Part shown: positions 45,095 through 58,600 of the stretch, piece by piece
How the letters are laid out: each line of letters begins with the position of its first letter
How positions within the stretch are numbered: the stretch's first letter is position 1
Assembly (NCBI GenBank): GCA_911728435.2
Contig: OU452210.1
Location: forward strand, 3,534,001-3,598,000
Direction: 5' to 3'
Origin: Apoderus coryli
Taxonomy: Eukaryota > Arthropoda > Insecta > Coleoptera > Attelabidae
Length of the DNA: 64,000 nt
Made by a program: the position numbers and the translations under genes
The notes under the pieces: model-generated
The model's input: only the letters and a program-made list of their open reading frames with translations
What the model was told of the DNA's origin: nothing
Databases searched by the model: none

Positions 45095-47277
45095 ATGATG
45101 TGTAACTTAGCTCCAATATCGAATCCGGTCATATATATCAAGCCCTCGCAGAAGTTATTTAAATATATTTTGAATATAGATAAGTCTTCCAAGAATATTC
45201 CGTTCGGACTAATGGGTATTATGAAAAAATCTGGCAAAAGTGAAATAGACCGAATTATGCCATTGGAAGCGAAAAGGTATTTAATTAATGATGAAGATAA
45301 GAAATTCCTGCAATATTTAAATTTAGAAAATAATATAACAAAACCATCTAAAACAAATATTACGGAATCTGTGGATTCATCAGGAAAAACAATACTTATA
45401 TGCTTAGAAGATTTATACTGGTTGTATGATTATATTCAGATACAAAACAAAGAAAGTAGTGATACAGTTTATTTACACGAACTAATGAAAGGGTGTGATA
45501 TTGTATTACCTAAAAACGTTGAAGTGCCAAGAAATGAAGAATTAGAGAAAAGATGTAAAAAATTAAAAGCTGAACAAGAAAATCAGTATTATCATAAAAT
45601 GACAAAAAATGTTGACAATTTGAGGCGAAGAATGCCAGAAGACACTATAGGATATCAGTGTAGGTTTGTTTTACATCTAGTAAATTGTATATTTAATTTC
45701 CTAATAATCAATTTTGCCTCTTGTACAGAAAATAAACCGCCAAATCTTCAGGTCTATTATGTATCTTCATCAAAGTTAAAATAGGGACTATAGTTGAAAA
45801 TGAGGTGTAAAGTATTCAAATTACTTAACCTATTATAGGTATTTCGAGTTATTTCAATTCATTAGTAGTTTTTTTTTTGTGATATTTATTCATTTAATAA
45901 TATGTTTTGATATATTTGTCTGAGCTCTTGTGGACTTCTTTTGAGTTATCATGAAACGGTTATTGTAGACAATAATGAGGAAATTTAATTTTCGTTGCTT
46001 TTTTGGCGCTTATTTTTTTAAACGGATTGAAGCACAAAATTTATAACTAGAAAGGTAAACGAAGTCAAATTCTTTTGTTGCTTAGCTTTGCGGTATATTT
46101 CCTCCCAAAGTTATTTCTTTTGGGCGTTTCGTCACTATGGAGGTTATGAGATGGGATGTTACGACAGTGTTCATCGAATTCGTTTGTGTTTACATAAAAA
46201 CGTTGGCAAATTACAATAAAAGTATATACGAGCTCAATTTGCATGGTGTCATTGTGTTTAGAGAGCGATTCAATTCATAAATGTAGTTAATCGTAAATAA
46301 TTACTCACTAATCAATTGAATATAGGTTGTTAATTAAACGGATTTGACAAAACAGTTAATATAGTGCGCGTTCATCTTGTCAAAATTCCTTTCAATTTAT
46401 CCACGTATTGTTAATATTTATTCAATATTATTTTTTTTAAATATATTGTTTTATGCACTTTATTAGGGGATTACTTTAGAAAAATAATGTTAATACAAAA
46501 GTTTATTGGTTTTAAAATTATATGACATTAACTCATTCGTCATTTGTCTTAAATTTAACGGACGTTTATTAACTATTCTTATTGTCATATACCAATTTGT
46601 TTTTTCTGTTAATGTTCAATTTCTGCATAGGATATGCTATACGAACGTTTCTTGTATTATGACTGTGTTGTATATTTGGGTTTAACAGGTATTTATTCTT
46701 AAACCAATAAAACAACAAGCACTCAAAGATGTAGATAAATTTTCCCAAATTTCGATGTGCAATATCCTAGTTTTCTTAAATGGGTCACTCTGTATTTGAT
46801 ACATAATATGCGATATTTTTTTAAGACCAGGCATGGTTAGTATAGCATGATATACATATATATATACATATTATATCATGCGATATATTTAAAGAAATTA
46901 AAAAGGGGTCATTAAGCGCTATAATTTTAAATAAATGTCTAGTTCCGGAGAAAAGGTACTGTCCCCTAATAAAGTGCCCACCTTGTACTTAACAATGAAC
47001 TTAACGAATGTTTATTTTTACAGTGAAACAAATGAACAAACAGCTGATTGCAGTATTTCAATTTATCATATCAGTTCTAGCTGGATTTGCGTTTGGATTC
47101 ATTGGAGTGGAGTTAATAATTGGTAATCTTGATTTTGGTTTTAGATTACTTCTGGGTATTATCTGTTCATTAGTTATAGCTCTAGCTGAGTTATATTTCC
47201 TAGCTAAAAAATTAAATGAAGATCTACATTATGAGTTTGCCAGTGAAAAACAAACTAAAAATATTAAGATAGATTAA
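45095..47277 (+). CDS. TMEM199: TMEM199 (Vma12-like V-ATPase assembly factor)
   Basis: TMEM199 is the animal counterpart of yeast Vma12, an ER/Golgi membrane protein needed to assemble the V-ATPase membrane sector. Two exons join in frame: 45095-45659 and 47024-47277 (272 aa; human 208, the extra length being N-terminal). After a variable leader starting MMCNLAPISNPVIYIKPSQK come the family motif VYLHELMKGCDIVLPKNVEV and then PRNEELEKRCKKLKAEQ, followed by YHKMTKNVD. Exon 2 encodes two membrane segments: IAVFQFIISVLAGFAFGFIG and FRLLLGIICSLVIALAELYF, then AKKLNED. The junction CAGT|GTAGGT...TTTACAG|TGAAA gives GYQLKQMNKQL. The start is the first of two Met codons, six bases after and in frame with the BLOC1S5 stop, with AACC before ATG. 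It may be translated from a shared mRNA or from its own promoter in BLOC1S5 intron 3. Confidence 0.92.
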
Positions 47278-47393
47278 TCTTACTTTATTTCACTTGTACA
47301 ATGTGGTACAAAATTAGTTTACTTTATTATTTAGATACCTATACAGTATAATACAACTTATATTTTTATTTATACTGGTGCATAGTTTTTGGA

Positions 47394-47399
47394 AATAAA
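47394..47399 (+). promoter_or_regulatory. Candidate TMEM199 polyadenylation signal
   Basis: AATAAA lies about 115 nt after the TMEM199 stop codon. It would serve both BLOC1S5 and TMEM199 if they are co-transcribed; I see no good signal between the two ORFs. Confidence 0.5.
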
Positions 47400-50200
47400 T
47401 TATTTATTACATCAAGTTTCACTTAATTTTTTAGACTACCGATTCTCAAAATTTTCAGCCCCCTCGCCGCACAGGTAAGCGTGAAACTCATTATTAGATT
47501 GTGCTTGATTCGTCAGTACAATTCTTGATGCTCCAAAAGCAATCGTATTAAACTGACAGGAGGATACGAATCATTACACATTACAGAATGTCCGAAACAC
47601 TTTACTCGATTTCTATTTGAGAATTAAAGGTTTGATATCGCCACTCAAATACAATATGTTTTTATTAACAAGCAGATTTTTTAAATATTTGGCGTTTCAG
47701 AGGAACTGTTTACAATGATTTCTTAGTCAGATTTAACGAAACCTTAGAATCTATGAGAGCCGTCCAATCTATTCGATTTATTACATAATAACATTGATTG
47801 TTTGTTGCTGCTGTCAAAAATTAACTGTATACCCCTCGCCTATTCAGTAGATCCATGTAGAACAAACATATTAACACAATCGCCAATACATTTCATTTTT
47901 GTGACATTTACTACTCGTCTTTCAGTCTGTACTGAATGGATATTTGAGTTTAGAATAAGCTTTATTTTTTTTTCTTTTCAATATTTGTAGTTTTTAATTA
48001 GTTTGTAGTTGGTATTTAATTTATTAGTTATTTAGTTTACTTTGATGTTTGCTGTAATTGGGATTTGTCTCTAGCAAATAAAGTGCTTATTATTATTAGA
48101 AAAAGCGATAAACGTGGAAATGCTAAAATTATATGGAATTATAAACGCACTAGCATAGTAGGTATCCCTTTAGAAAGTAATTGGAAAATGATGTAGGTAA
48201 CTATCTCTTTTCTAATACAAAAAATGCATACAGTTTTAGAAAAGAAAGTTTTGTACTACCTTTCAATTTTAAGAATCGCCCCTCGAAGGTTTTCCGCATT
48301 TTTTTTAAACACCCTATATGTTTAAGCACAAATTATAGTGATCACTATGGGAAAGGTGAAATCAGAGCTGACATTTCGCCAGAACATATTATATCGTGAT
48401 AATATGATGTTGATGCTTCCTACGTTTTCAATCAACATGTCAGCGAATCAGCTTGAGTTTGTTGCAGAAGCCCATACATGAGAACAATACTCCTTTAGAT
48501 ATCCGTGTCTTGTGCAGCGTTTGAAGGTTGATCCTAACCAGAAGGTTATCTTAATTTAAATCTAAAATAAACCTAACCGAGTAGAAAAGATTGAGATATT
48601 GGGTTAAAATATTTGAATCTAAATAGGTATGAACAATCACAATAAATTATATGAGCAACCTACGTATCTCAGTTTATTAATTTTTATTTGCATTGGGGTA
48701 ATAGAACAAATGAAACGTATAAAAGAAAACAATGGAATATCCACTTGGCCAAATGTAAATTTCAGTAAATTGGATATGACTAGACTTGGATTGTCTAGGC
48801 AGGGCCCCTGCACGGCAGTTGGCCGCTCGCGTGCGAAATAAAATTGACATAACTAACAGTGTTTCTCTAATTCTAAGGAAAATAAAAAGCCTCTGTACAT
48901 AAGTCACAAAATTGAGTCTTAAATTAATTGAACTTTCCTGCATTTTGCAGATACAAATTCTGTTAATATTTCTCGCACAATAATTTTCTAGAGGATGTCT
49001 TGTTACATAGCTATACCTAATTGCTAGATCTGATCGGATTTTGTTTTTTAATCATTTATTTTCAAAACTAATATTACACACTGGCGTATATCTAAACCTT
49101 ACCTGTAATTATATACATAATATTATACATATGTCTGTTATCGACCGACTTATGAATATAAAGTTTAGGAGTTAAATGAGTTCGTTCCAGTAAATGTCGT
49201 AAATTATTAACAGGTTGTAACAAAAACGAACAGTAACGTGCATAGGTTGTAGAATATATATTTAATTTATTAATAATCTTGAAAGTTTTTACTTCATACA
49301 TTTACTTTAATTAAAATGTGTTTTATTGATATAAAAAAAAAAATTAACAATTATGAAATGGCTATTTTCAGTGTTTTTATGATTTCTGACTTATACATCT
49401 CAATATCCTTTTATACATGCTCAGTGTTACAAAATAACGGATTGGATTATTTGACAGTAGGTATATATAATGCGCCCAACTTTACCAAATAACTCCTTTA
49501 GAAGGTCATACCTTTTTAGGAACAAAAGGATTAGGAACTTGTTAGGCAAACAATAAATAGATGTTTAAAAAATTTAACTGGGAAATTTCAATGTTAACTC
49601 TCTTAAAATATCTCATTTGTAATATTAATGTGAAAATTAGACGAAATAGAATCAATTTAAAATTACCATAATCCATAGTAGAGTCATACTGTATAATATT
49701 AAATTGTGTATATCTATCTCTCTTAAGTCTATGAATCATTAAATACAAGTCAATTATTAGTTCTTTTATATTATTATTAATTGGTAAAGTGCAGACGCCA
49801 GATTAATTACTTATTTCCGATGTTTTATAAATATTATTTTGTTCAAACATTAAAAATAATAATTACATATTAATAATAATAAATTAAATATTTATAAAAG
49901 GATATTTTCGTCTTAATTTAACGTATGTAATAATATACCTTTAACGAAATAAAGTTAAAAAGTAGGATTTATAGCAGTTATTTAACATCGTTACCTAATA
50001 AATATATAGTATACGAATACAGGATGGCCTATATCTGATATATATTAATAATAAAAATATTGATTATTGGTCGGTAAAGTATTTTCTAAATATATTTTAT
50101 AAATAAACAGAGGGGATATTGACTAAAATTTTATTTGGATGGATTTCAAATTAGATCAAAAGTAGTCAGCTTCTTCATAATCTTACGATTCACATAATTG
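47400..50200. other. AT-rich intergenic region, no gene recognised
   Basis: I see no conserved coding segment on either strand. The end of a possible retroelement tail (AGCAAATAAAGTGC followed by TTATTATTATT) lies near 48074-48098. Short ORFs here have no recognisable product. Confidence 0.5.
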
Positions 50201-50499
50201 TCGTGTTGCCACTCTTTGGACGTTTTTATTCTGCGATTGTCAGTTGTTGGTGCCTGTGCAAATTCAGCAAGGTCTACAATAGTATCATCAAAAGCGAAAC
50301 TTCATTCAATCGTCCTGAATGGAGACATGAAAGAACAGAAGTATTAGGGATTACCCTGCTGGAAAGTACCTTCTACCAGCGAGTCTAAAAGAAAGCTCAC
50401 CCAGCAAAATAATAGACTTCATTAAGAAGATTATTATATTATGGCCGCAGTGGAGGTTCAGGGCGGACTCACTCATTTTGAACCTATCTACCCTGGATA

Positions 50500-51070
50500 G
50501 TAAACTTATTTGGAATAACAGATAACATAGCAACAAAAGCTCTTATGGTATGCAGACATTTGGCAATACGAATGTGAGACCTCTCATGAACAAGGGGTAA
50601 TAATTTATTTAGGAAAAATTACCACATTTGATAGAGTACAAAGATCACCATGCATATGAATACTGCGGCAATGAGAACGTGCTCAACCACTAGAGGTCAT
50701 TACGGCCCTCACACCTCTGTACTTGGTAATAGAAATGCAGGAAATGAGGCAATCAGAATCTTTGAAAAGGGAGTTGTAATAATTGTAATTTTCTCTTTAA
50801 CAAAACACCAAAAAGAAATAACTTTGAGAGGAATTTCACCGCAAAGCTAAGTAACAGGAGAGAATAGTAGAAAATCGCAGAAATCTAAAATAAAATATTA
50901 TGAGATGGTTTACAGACTGCTCCAACGCCAATAAAGGGACGGGAGTAGGATTATGCGGGTCTAGAATAACACGTAAGAACCAATGGGAACCTATATAGCG
51001 TCTTTCAGGCGGCAATTCCCTCAATTGGAAGCTGTGTAAAATTTAGCCTCGAGAGGAACTGTCGGAAGTG
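50500..51070 (+). pseudogene. Decayed RNase H-bearing non-LTR element
   Basis: Broken plus-strand frames read KALMVCRHLAIRM, then EITLRGISPQS, then at about 50900 MRWFTDCSNANKGTGVGLCG. The last fits the start of a retroelement RNase H domain ('xWFTDGSKxxxGTGAGVxG'), with the first Asp retained. Stops interrupt every frame. It is probably the same family as 33890-34535. Confidence 0.5.
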
Positions 51071-53160
51071 CGACATTGAAATCAACTATGATAATCAGGC
51101 AGCTTAAAAATGCTATATATATAGTTTCAAACAAAATTCAAAGGCCCTCAAGGTGGCGGGGAACATTGTATTTTTAGGTCACAGAGCATCAGACGCGCCC
51201 CTCATTTAAACTTAAGGGTTTTTAATTTAACATTTATGCCGTGTACAATATTATGCACATTAATATGCAAAATATTCATATTTTCGCTGAAAACAGTGTG
51301 TTCTCGCTTCTGCTTACGCCCATGACCACAGGGAGTCCGTGAAAGCTGTAAAAAAGTGTAGTGATACAAAAAAAAAATGTTTGAGTAAGAGTAAATAATT
51401 TATTCATTATAAGAAACGAAACCTGCAGAATAAATTTAGTAGCGATATCGCACACGAGAAGTACTAAATAATAGGATAAAAATATGTCCAATTTCTAATA
51501 TGTTATAGTTTTTTGCCGTTAAACAAAGCAACAATACATTGTTATTAACTCAATATAGTTTAATTTATGACGATTTATCTTAATTTACAACTATAGAACT
51601 TATTGTGAAATAAAGAAAAAACTTTATCTAGTCTATTCGATAACAGCCGAATTTTGAAATGTTTATTATTAGTTTTTTTTGTGTGTCTGAGTCATAAACG
51701 TCATAGGAATTTACTTAAAAACTTACTTAAATAACGGTATGATTTAAATTGACCTTTTAACATTATTTTAGTATATTTAACAGCATGTTAAAAATAAATT
51801 GCTTTCATATGTTTTCAATAAAACTACATAATATTTTAATTTAAATTGGAAACATTAGTTTTGTTCATCTAGTGTTTCATATTATATTGATGTTGTGCAA
51901 ATTTATTATGGCGTAAAATTATTTATTCTGATACAATTTATAATAAAATTAAATTATGAAACTGAAAAGTATGCATAGTATAAAGTATAAAAAATGTTGA
52001 ACTATCTTAATTGATGATATTCCGCCAATAAATACATTATTTTTTGAAATAAAACAGGTGAATAAAATTAATGAACCATTTAATATTCTCTAATAAACTA
52101 CATGGTTCAAATAAAAAGTAATATGATTTATTATTTGAGTTGCTTATTATAAAATATTAGCAACCTGTTGGTCTCAAATATTGGCTCTTGCTAGTTTTGC
52201 ATAGGACTAGTAAATCATGATAAATAAATGTACCTACCTAACTCTTTAAAGCCTTTTTAATAGTTTTCAAAGAAAAACTATTATGGAGATTGTAGTAGGT
52301 AAATAAACGGTAGAGATTCTTCGCGAGGTTCCGTGAAATGTAGTTATAATTTTCATTTTGCTCAGACTAAGTAGATATGCACATACAGAGTTTTGTTGTT
52401 TTGATACTATCTGTAATATTATGTGGAAATAAATACTTTACGGATTTGTGTAAAATTCGAGCTCTGTAGATGCTAATAACATTAGAGAAGAATAAACCCG
52501 ACTAGCGAAAACGGCTAAAGATATCGATATAAAGCAATACTTTTTTGATCAGAATTTATTATTGAATCAAAATTTCAATTAATTGATTTCAAAACGTTAC
52601 AGCTAGAAATTACTACAAGCATTAATTTTATATCATTTTCTAGATTTTTCGGAGACGTGTTGTTGAATTACCTTGTAGATATGTATAAATTTGTAAGTTT
52701 GGCTGGGTTTTAAATTCAATTATAATTTGTTATTTCGTGTAACATTAAACAACTCTAAAAGACAATAAAGCAATTTAATGCCTAACAGACGGAAATGTGA
52801 TGACCTTACCCTATATAATATGTGCACATAACACATTATTTAAGCCAACCTTTGTAAATCCAAAAACAGTTAAGAACGTTCAACTTTTCGTGACCTGCTG
52901 TTAAATGGTGTGGGTAAATAATTATGCTAGAACATAATAAAAAGTGTAGCATTATACACAGACCCCTTAGAGGTCTATCTATAATGTTAGCTAATGATAA
53001 TTCTGTGGAAATATCGACATTTTGCACAACTTATTTTTATTATAATAATAAGTAATACAAGACGTGTATGATAAAAACCTGTCTTTGATGGTTGATTTCA
53101 AATAAAAGTATCTGAGTTAAGTGTGGCTATAAAATAACGAGACCGCTCCTTCTACAGAAG

Positions 53161-53443
53161 AAGTACGCAAGCACCAAAAGCGATCGAACGATATTGCTTC
53201 GCATTCGAATCTGTAAACGAATCAGTCTGGTCGCGGCCTACGTTTGTATAAGAGGTGTTGTTTTCTCTGAAAAATTATTATTGGAATAATATAGCAACAA
53301 AGTGCATAGCAAAGAATGGTAAGGTCGTGTTTAAACGTAAAAGGTAGGTATCAAAATGGCCGAGAAGACGTTGAACATGTGAAGAGGTACGCAAGCACCA
53401 AAGCAATCGAACGACATTGTTTCGTATTCGAATCTGTAAATGC
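53161..53443. repeat. Pair of diverged direct repeats of about 58 bp
   Basis: Two copies, about 53164-53221 and 53387-53444, share GTACGCAAGCACCAAA, ATCGAACGA and ATTCGAATCTGTAAA in order. They are less AT-rich than the surroundings. No terminal repeats or conserved ORF link them to a known element. Confidence 0.6.
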
Positions 53444-54237
53444 CCAGGTTGTTCCTCTGTCAAAAATGGATGAAAGTACTGAAAACGTCGGTAGTATCGG
53501 TATAACTGTTGCATTGGATGGGCCTAACTTGACCGAGAGCTAAACAAGCCCGAATTAGTACCGAGGCTGATTATTTTTTCGATATTCGTGGCAGTGGGGG
53601 TTCTAGAAGTTGAAACTATTAATGAACATTACTGTTTGCTCAACTCCGTAAATAAAAAAATAACCCGAATTGTGATGTAATGCCGTTTCGCATTGTTTGT
53701 AAAGCCTATTACAACATCCTAGTACCTAGTAGCACCGAACTTATAACGGCACAAACTTGCCGACTGCAGCTGCAAGCAGTAAACGAATTTCAAATTACGA
53801 GGCCTACGAGCGGTCTTAATAATTTAAGCGACAGAAGTCTGTTATACGAGGACTACACTGAAACGATAATATTTTGTAGACAAGACTAAATTTAAAAGTA
53901 ATAAAACTAGAACGGTTGTTAAAATTGCGAGATTTAATAAGATGCTAACATGATAATAATGAAAAAAAAATGTTTAAATGCTCTACAGAATTTGGAATGG
54001 GTGGTGGATTCCTGGCATTTCCAGAACAGTTTCGAATTTGGCCAACAACATTTTCTAGACAGTCTTGGTATAAGTGTCTGGTACAAACAAATGATTCTCA
54101 TTTTCTTTAAGCACTTCACTTAACTACCTAACTCATGTCTTTACCTTTCTCACTAATTGATTTTAAATTTTTGACTAATCGTTTGTAGAAAAATTATTTG
54201 TTTTTGATTTCCTATGAAGACATCGAATTTGTTTAAG

Positions 54238-54474
54238 TCAGTGGAATTTAAAATATCGAATATTCATTTTGTCAGTAAAATTTGCATCAGATGATAATAA
54301 TTTAAAGTCTATGAACCAATTTAAGGCTACTGACGTGCTGTGACTAAGTATTTGAGAAGCATATTTAAGCTTCATTTTTTGAAAACTGTTGGGATAAATG
54401 TGCTTATCTGTTAATTTAGGGCATAACCTGTAGTCTTTTGATTTATCGTACTGGTACATTGTTTCAATATACAA
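54238..54474 (-). pseudogene. P-element/THAP9-like transposase fragment
   Basis: The minus strand reads YPNSFQKMKLKYASQILSHS and continues TSVALNWFIDFKLLSSDANFT. This resembles the 'xPSxxxKMxVxLAxQVxSxSVAxAL....LPxxAxxTAEFI' segment of P-element-type transposases. It is an isolated piece of some 60 residues, with no DNA-binding domain beside it. Confidence 0.5.
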
Positions 54475-56176
54475 ATTTTGCCTTCCGGTAAATGAACAAT
54501 GTATGAAAATTAATTATTTCTAGTAGATTTTAATAAATGTAGCACATCAAATAAATAAACGAAATACAAGGATTATCTTCTGTTGAGGTATTTTTTTTTA
54601 AAGTTCGATCCCTGGTATGAAACTAATGTTGATCGATTGTAGATTGTGTAATGTTATTCAATTAGATATCTTCCACAGTCATTTACATTAAGGTCAATGT
54701 CACAAATTCTGTTTACAGAGAGAAAATGATAAAATATGTATTAGGAATTATTGATAACTAAGTCCTTATTTATGAGTAAAATATTTGATTCTATATCAAC
54801 ATCAACTTCCATAGACAAATAGATGCAATGCTGAAACCTAAATTCTTAACTTGTGTGTGTAACTAAGTTTTACGAAATGCTGTTTCACACCTGCCGCAGA
54901 AAACAGACAATAAGATTGCACAAATACATATAATAACTACTCATTATTTGCGGCACAAGGAGAAAAGTAGAACGGGGAGTAGAACGTTTAAAATATATTC
55001 ATCAAACAAGAACATTACGATACTACAGACTATTCAAAATGATATAGGTAACAATATATTGTAAATTATTATTATTATTAGAACGATATTCAAGGTGTTA
55101 AACGCTAACTTTGACAAAAATAAATCTCTAGTTTCTTAATAATCCAACTCGGGCTTTAATTGTCTCAGATACAAAAAAGTTCCACCACACAAATACCGCA
55201 ACTGAAACAAATTTTTATTTAGATCGCCCTTGTATTGAAGCCAAATCCAACTAATTTGTGAGGATCCGTAATTAGGGTTCAGTTCAGTTCTTAAACGAAC
55301 ATTCCACTCTCAATTTTTATAATTAAGTGATCGCTGCCATACGTTGACTATGCGGATAAGGGCCACCGAAGAAGATAAAAATAACAAGCAATGCTTAAGA
55401 AATCTAACGTCTTCTTGTACACCAGAAATTACTATTTTTTTATTAGCTAGTTCTTTAATTCCTCATAACTTGTGAATTACCCTGTAGATGCGTGTTGAAA
55501 TTTAGTGTTTAGAATCTACCGTTGTTTTTTGACTGCCCGAAAATTACCCAAATTTACTACTTATTCGGGCAAACCCGGAGTATCATTATATACCTACATC
55601 CCTAATAGGTATTAATACCGCCCGAAAGTCGACAGGAATAGGAAAATAGGGAGGAGTTACTAAAGACATGTGGCGTAATTTTGATTATTGTTTTTAAGAT
55701 TTATCTAAGATATTGTTAGTGTAGTCATAATTATTTTCTATAGAATAGTCTCCATTATTTTGTTTTAAAGTTTTGGGTTTTGTTTTCAAAAAAGAGCTAT
55801 AAGCTGACAAGTTCTTAATTAAGAATCTAAAATGTGCCCGTCTTGATTGATGTCGTTCCGGAGATTGATTGATGTGATGCCTTGTTAGCTGGTTCTTCTT
55901 ATGTATTGGTCTCTGAAGCTCTTTGGAACTTTCTCGGTCCAGCTCCAAACAGTTCCATTTCAGCTCAGGTCAAGAGATGCGTGACCTCGGTCCAGCCACG
56001 CACACTTTTGTGGTTTGGGTTTTAGTAGATATCTTGATAAAAATTCTTAAAAGCAGAGGCGGATTTAGAGAGACTGTCAAAAATATTGTTATCAGTCCTC
56101 GCATGCCTCGTAAATATAGCTGTCACAGTATTTACAGCATTATAGTTATTATTTTTCGTCTCTAATTTTACAACCA

Positions 56177-56491
56177 TTGCTTACAGAACTTGACGTAGAT
56201 TTTAAAATTCCTCTACCTTGTGCCAGACAAACTAAAAGAGACAATTTTTCTGATTGCCAAGACCTATCGCCCACTATTTATTGGAGAAGGGTAATATTTA
56301 TTCCAATTTTGGATGCTCTGTTAGTCGATACAAAAACCCGCTTTAACGAAGAAAATATGTCCAGTTTTAGCTTAAATTTTTTGTTTCCTAATCTTGGAAA
56401 TACAGATTCCAGTCACCAAATTCTCCTTAATCGTTTAGAAGATATTTTGGAAAACCCCCCGAAAGGAAATTCAAAATGCGCTCCTGCTTAA
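56177..56491 (+). pseudogene. hAT-type transposase fragment
   Basis: The plus strand encodes LDVDFKIPLPCARQTKRDNF and later YWRRVIFIPILDALLVDTKT followed by RFNEEN. These match the 'xPRxxxRQxxRxN....ExYYRxxIFIPFLDxxxxxLxxRF' block of ZMYM/THAP0-like hAT transposases found as repeats in insects. The N-terminal zinc finger and the C-terminal dimerisation domain are not seen. A short open remnant, not an intact gene. Confidence 0.55.
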
Positions 56492-56499
56492 AAATCAAT

Positions 56500-58349
56500 T
56501 AAATTATGAATAATTTCATGAATTTCTGTTTTTTTGGTGTAAGTAGTATAAGAAATTATTGATAGTGATTTCCATTTTTATAAGTAAATTTTTATCCGCG
56601 TATATTAAAAAATCGAAGTATTTATGAGACTGTTATAAACTATATATGGTATAAACATGCAATAATTTCCTATTTTCGAAAGTGGTTTTTATATTCATAT
56701 TTTAATGCAAGCTACGTCAGTGTAAAGCAAATGATTGGAGCTGCTATGCGACTTTAAAGAGATAAAACATTATATTATACTTCACTGATATCTGAATGCA
56801 TATGTGTAGAAAAAATTAATTATTAAAATTGTATTAAATTCTAAAAAATAATCGGATTCTCATATTTGATTAAATTAAAAAAGATCTAGCTAATACCACT
56901 TATCATTCCTGGATATATGAGTAACTTGAAAATTACTAACATTTAGCTTTTATTGTGCGGAAAAACTTAAGTTGACACATAACACAAATTAATTATTCTG
57001 TATATTTACAAGGAGAAAAAGTCTATTTAATATAACAAAGAAATTAATTTACATTACAATTGACAGCAAACATTATTTGTTGTTGTGTAGTAATACCTAC
57101 CAACAAATATTTTAATAAGTATTGAAATATTTTACTAAAATTAATTCTCATTTTGGGATGTAATAATAATCTATTCTCATGAACTGATTATCTCACAGGA
57201 CTTTCGCTTCGTGATAAAGATTGCAACATATTGAATTTTGTCTCAGAAAGTTTTAAAAATTAATGTTTTCCGGAGCACGCGTGCGTCATATGCAAACAAT
57301 CATAGAAATAGTAAAATTCACAAAAGCTTAGATAAACATCGAATTAGTTAAACCAGTCTGTTCCAATAACGACGACGAATGTTATGATCCTGTAATCTTA
57401 TAGAATTTTCATTTACATGCGACTTTACTTATTTTATATACTATAAATATCTCTATTATTGTACAAGTAATAGACATGCACTAATAACATAACTGGTATA
57501 AATTAGATTAAAATTTATCGGAACTTTTTTGCTGCATTAAGTTTATTTTATTTAAATAGAATTTCTAATAATTTGCCAATATCATATTATATTTACTTAC
57601 CTTGTATTGTTTCTCATTATCCTCCTTGAAGGTTGTAATATTGACATATCGCAGTCATGACTCAATTGTTACTAAACTCAGATCTCTCAGATATGACTTA
57701 CCAATCATGGTATGAACTACATAGGTATATTAATTCAAAAACACACGTTACAATCTATATGAGGAATAATATATCTTCATATGCTTCAATTGATACTTTA
57801 ACGTTGCGAATTAGTCTAAGCGAATACTGCATAATTATTTCTTATTAAAATATAATTGAACCAACAAAAAAATACAATGATGAAAGTCAAACATGTTCTT
57901 GAACATTCAGAAGTCTACATTAAAGTTGTATTGTGGTTTCGGTGAAACAAAGCCAGAATCCCATCAACAAAATGCCACCAACTCCTGATCACCTTACAGT
58001 CAATATTTATTGATAATAATTAATCGCTAACATTTCTAAGTTAAAACTTTTTCAATTTACTTATGACAACAACTTCGCGGTAACGAAATAGTCAATGTTA
58101 TTGTAGATTTTCAATTTAGTGGGTTGAAATAATGAGTGAATTATTTTGCTCTCACTTTTCTTTGCCATTGACTGATGCTAAAAATTTTTGAACCATATCG
58201 CATTTTGTTATTAATGAAAATGTTTGATTAATAAATATATGTGGTTTCGTTGCATTTAAATTTAAACTAGTAGGTAAATTATTTAAAAGTAAAGGTTTTT
58301 GTGCAATATATATATATTGGTATATATATATCATAAAAGTTTGTTACAA
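56500..58349. other. AT-rich intergenic region, no gene recognised
   Basis: There is no conserved ORF or structured repeat that I can support, only homopolymer and TA-rich runs. Confidence 0.5.
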
Positions 58350-58406
58350 TTATATACTCATTGCAAAAGTCCAGTTGCCTGTACAGTAGATATCGTGAAA
58401 CTCTGG

Positions 58407-58600
58407 ATGTTGGGCATAGCTCCTTCCAATGTGTTTTAATACAAATGGTACATCCATAATATATAAAGTAAGGTGACGCATCAATAAGTTTCTGTCAATC
58501 TCAAAAATGCCATATGCTTGCTTGGTTTGAGAACATGTCAGAGGGATTTTCGTCAATGCTGATCTGGATTTTGCGCGTTCTTCCGTTGCTATTATGGAAG
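58407..58600 (-). pseudogene. Possible gustatory-receptor-like exon remnant
   Basis: The minus strand reads IIATEERAKSRSALTKIPLT and continues with CSQTKQAYGIFEIDRNLLMR. The ending resembles the penultimate block of insect gustatory receptors ('xxxFTAxGFFxIDxxLL'). No seventh membrane segment (TYxxxLxQF) follows in a usable frame and no upstream exons were found. The match is short and could be chance. Confidence 0.22.

Noticed and set aside
55694..55948. 84-codon minus-strand ORF
   Set aside because: Lys/Asn/Ser-rich without recognisable domain; no exon context.
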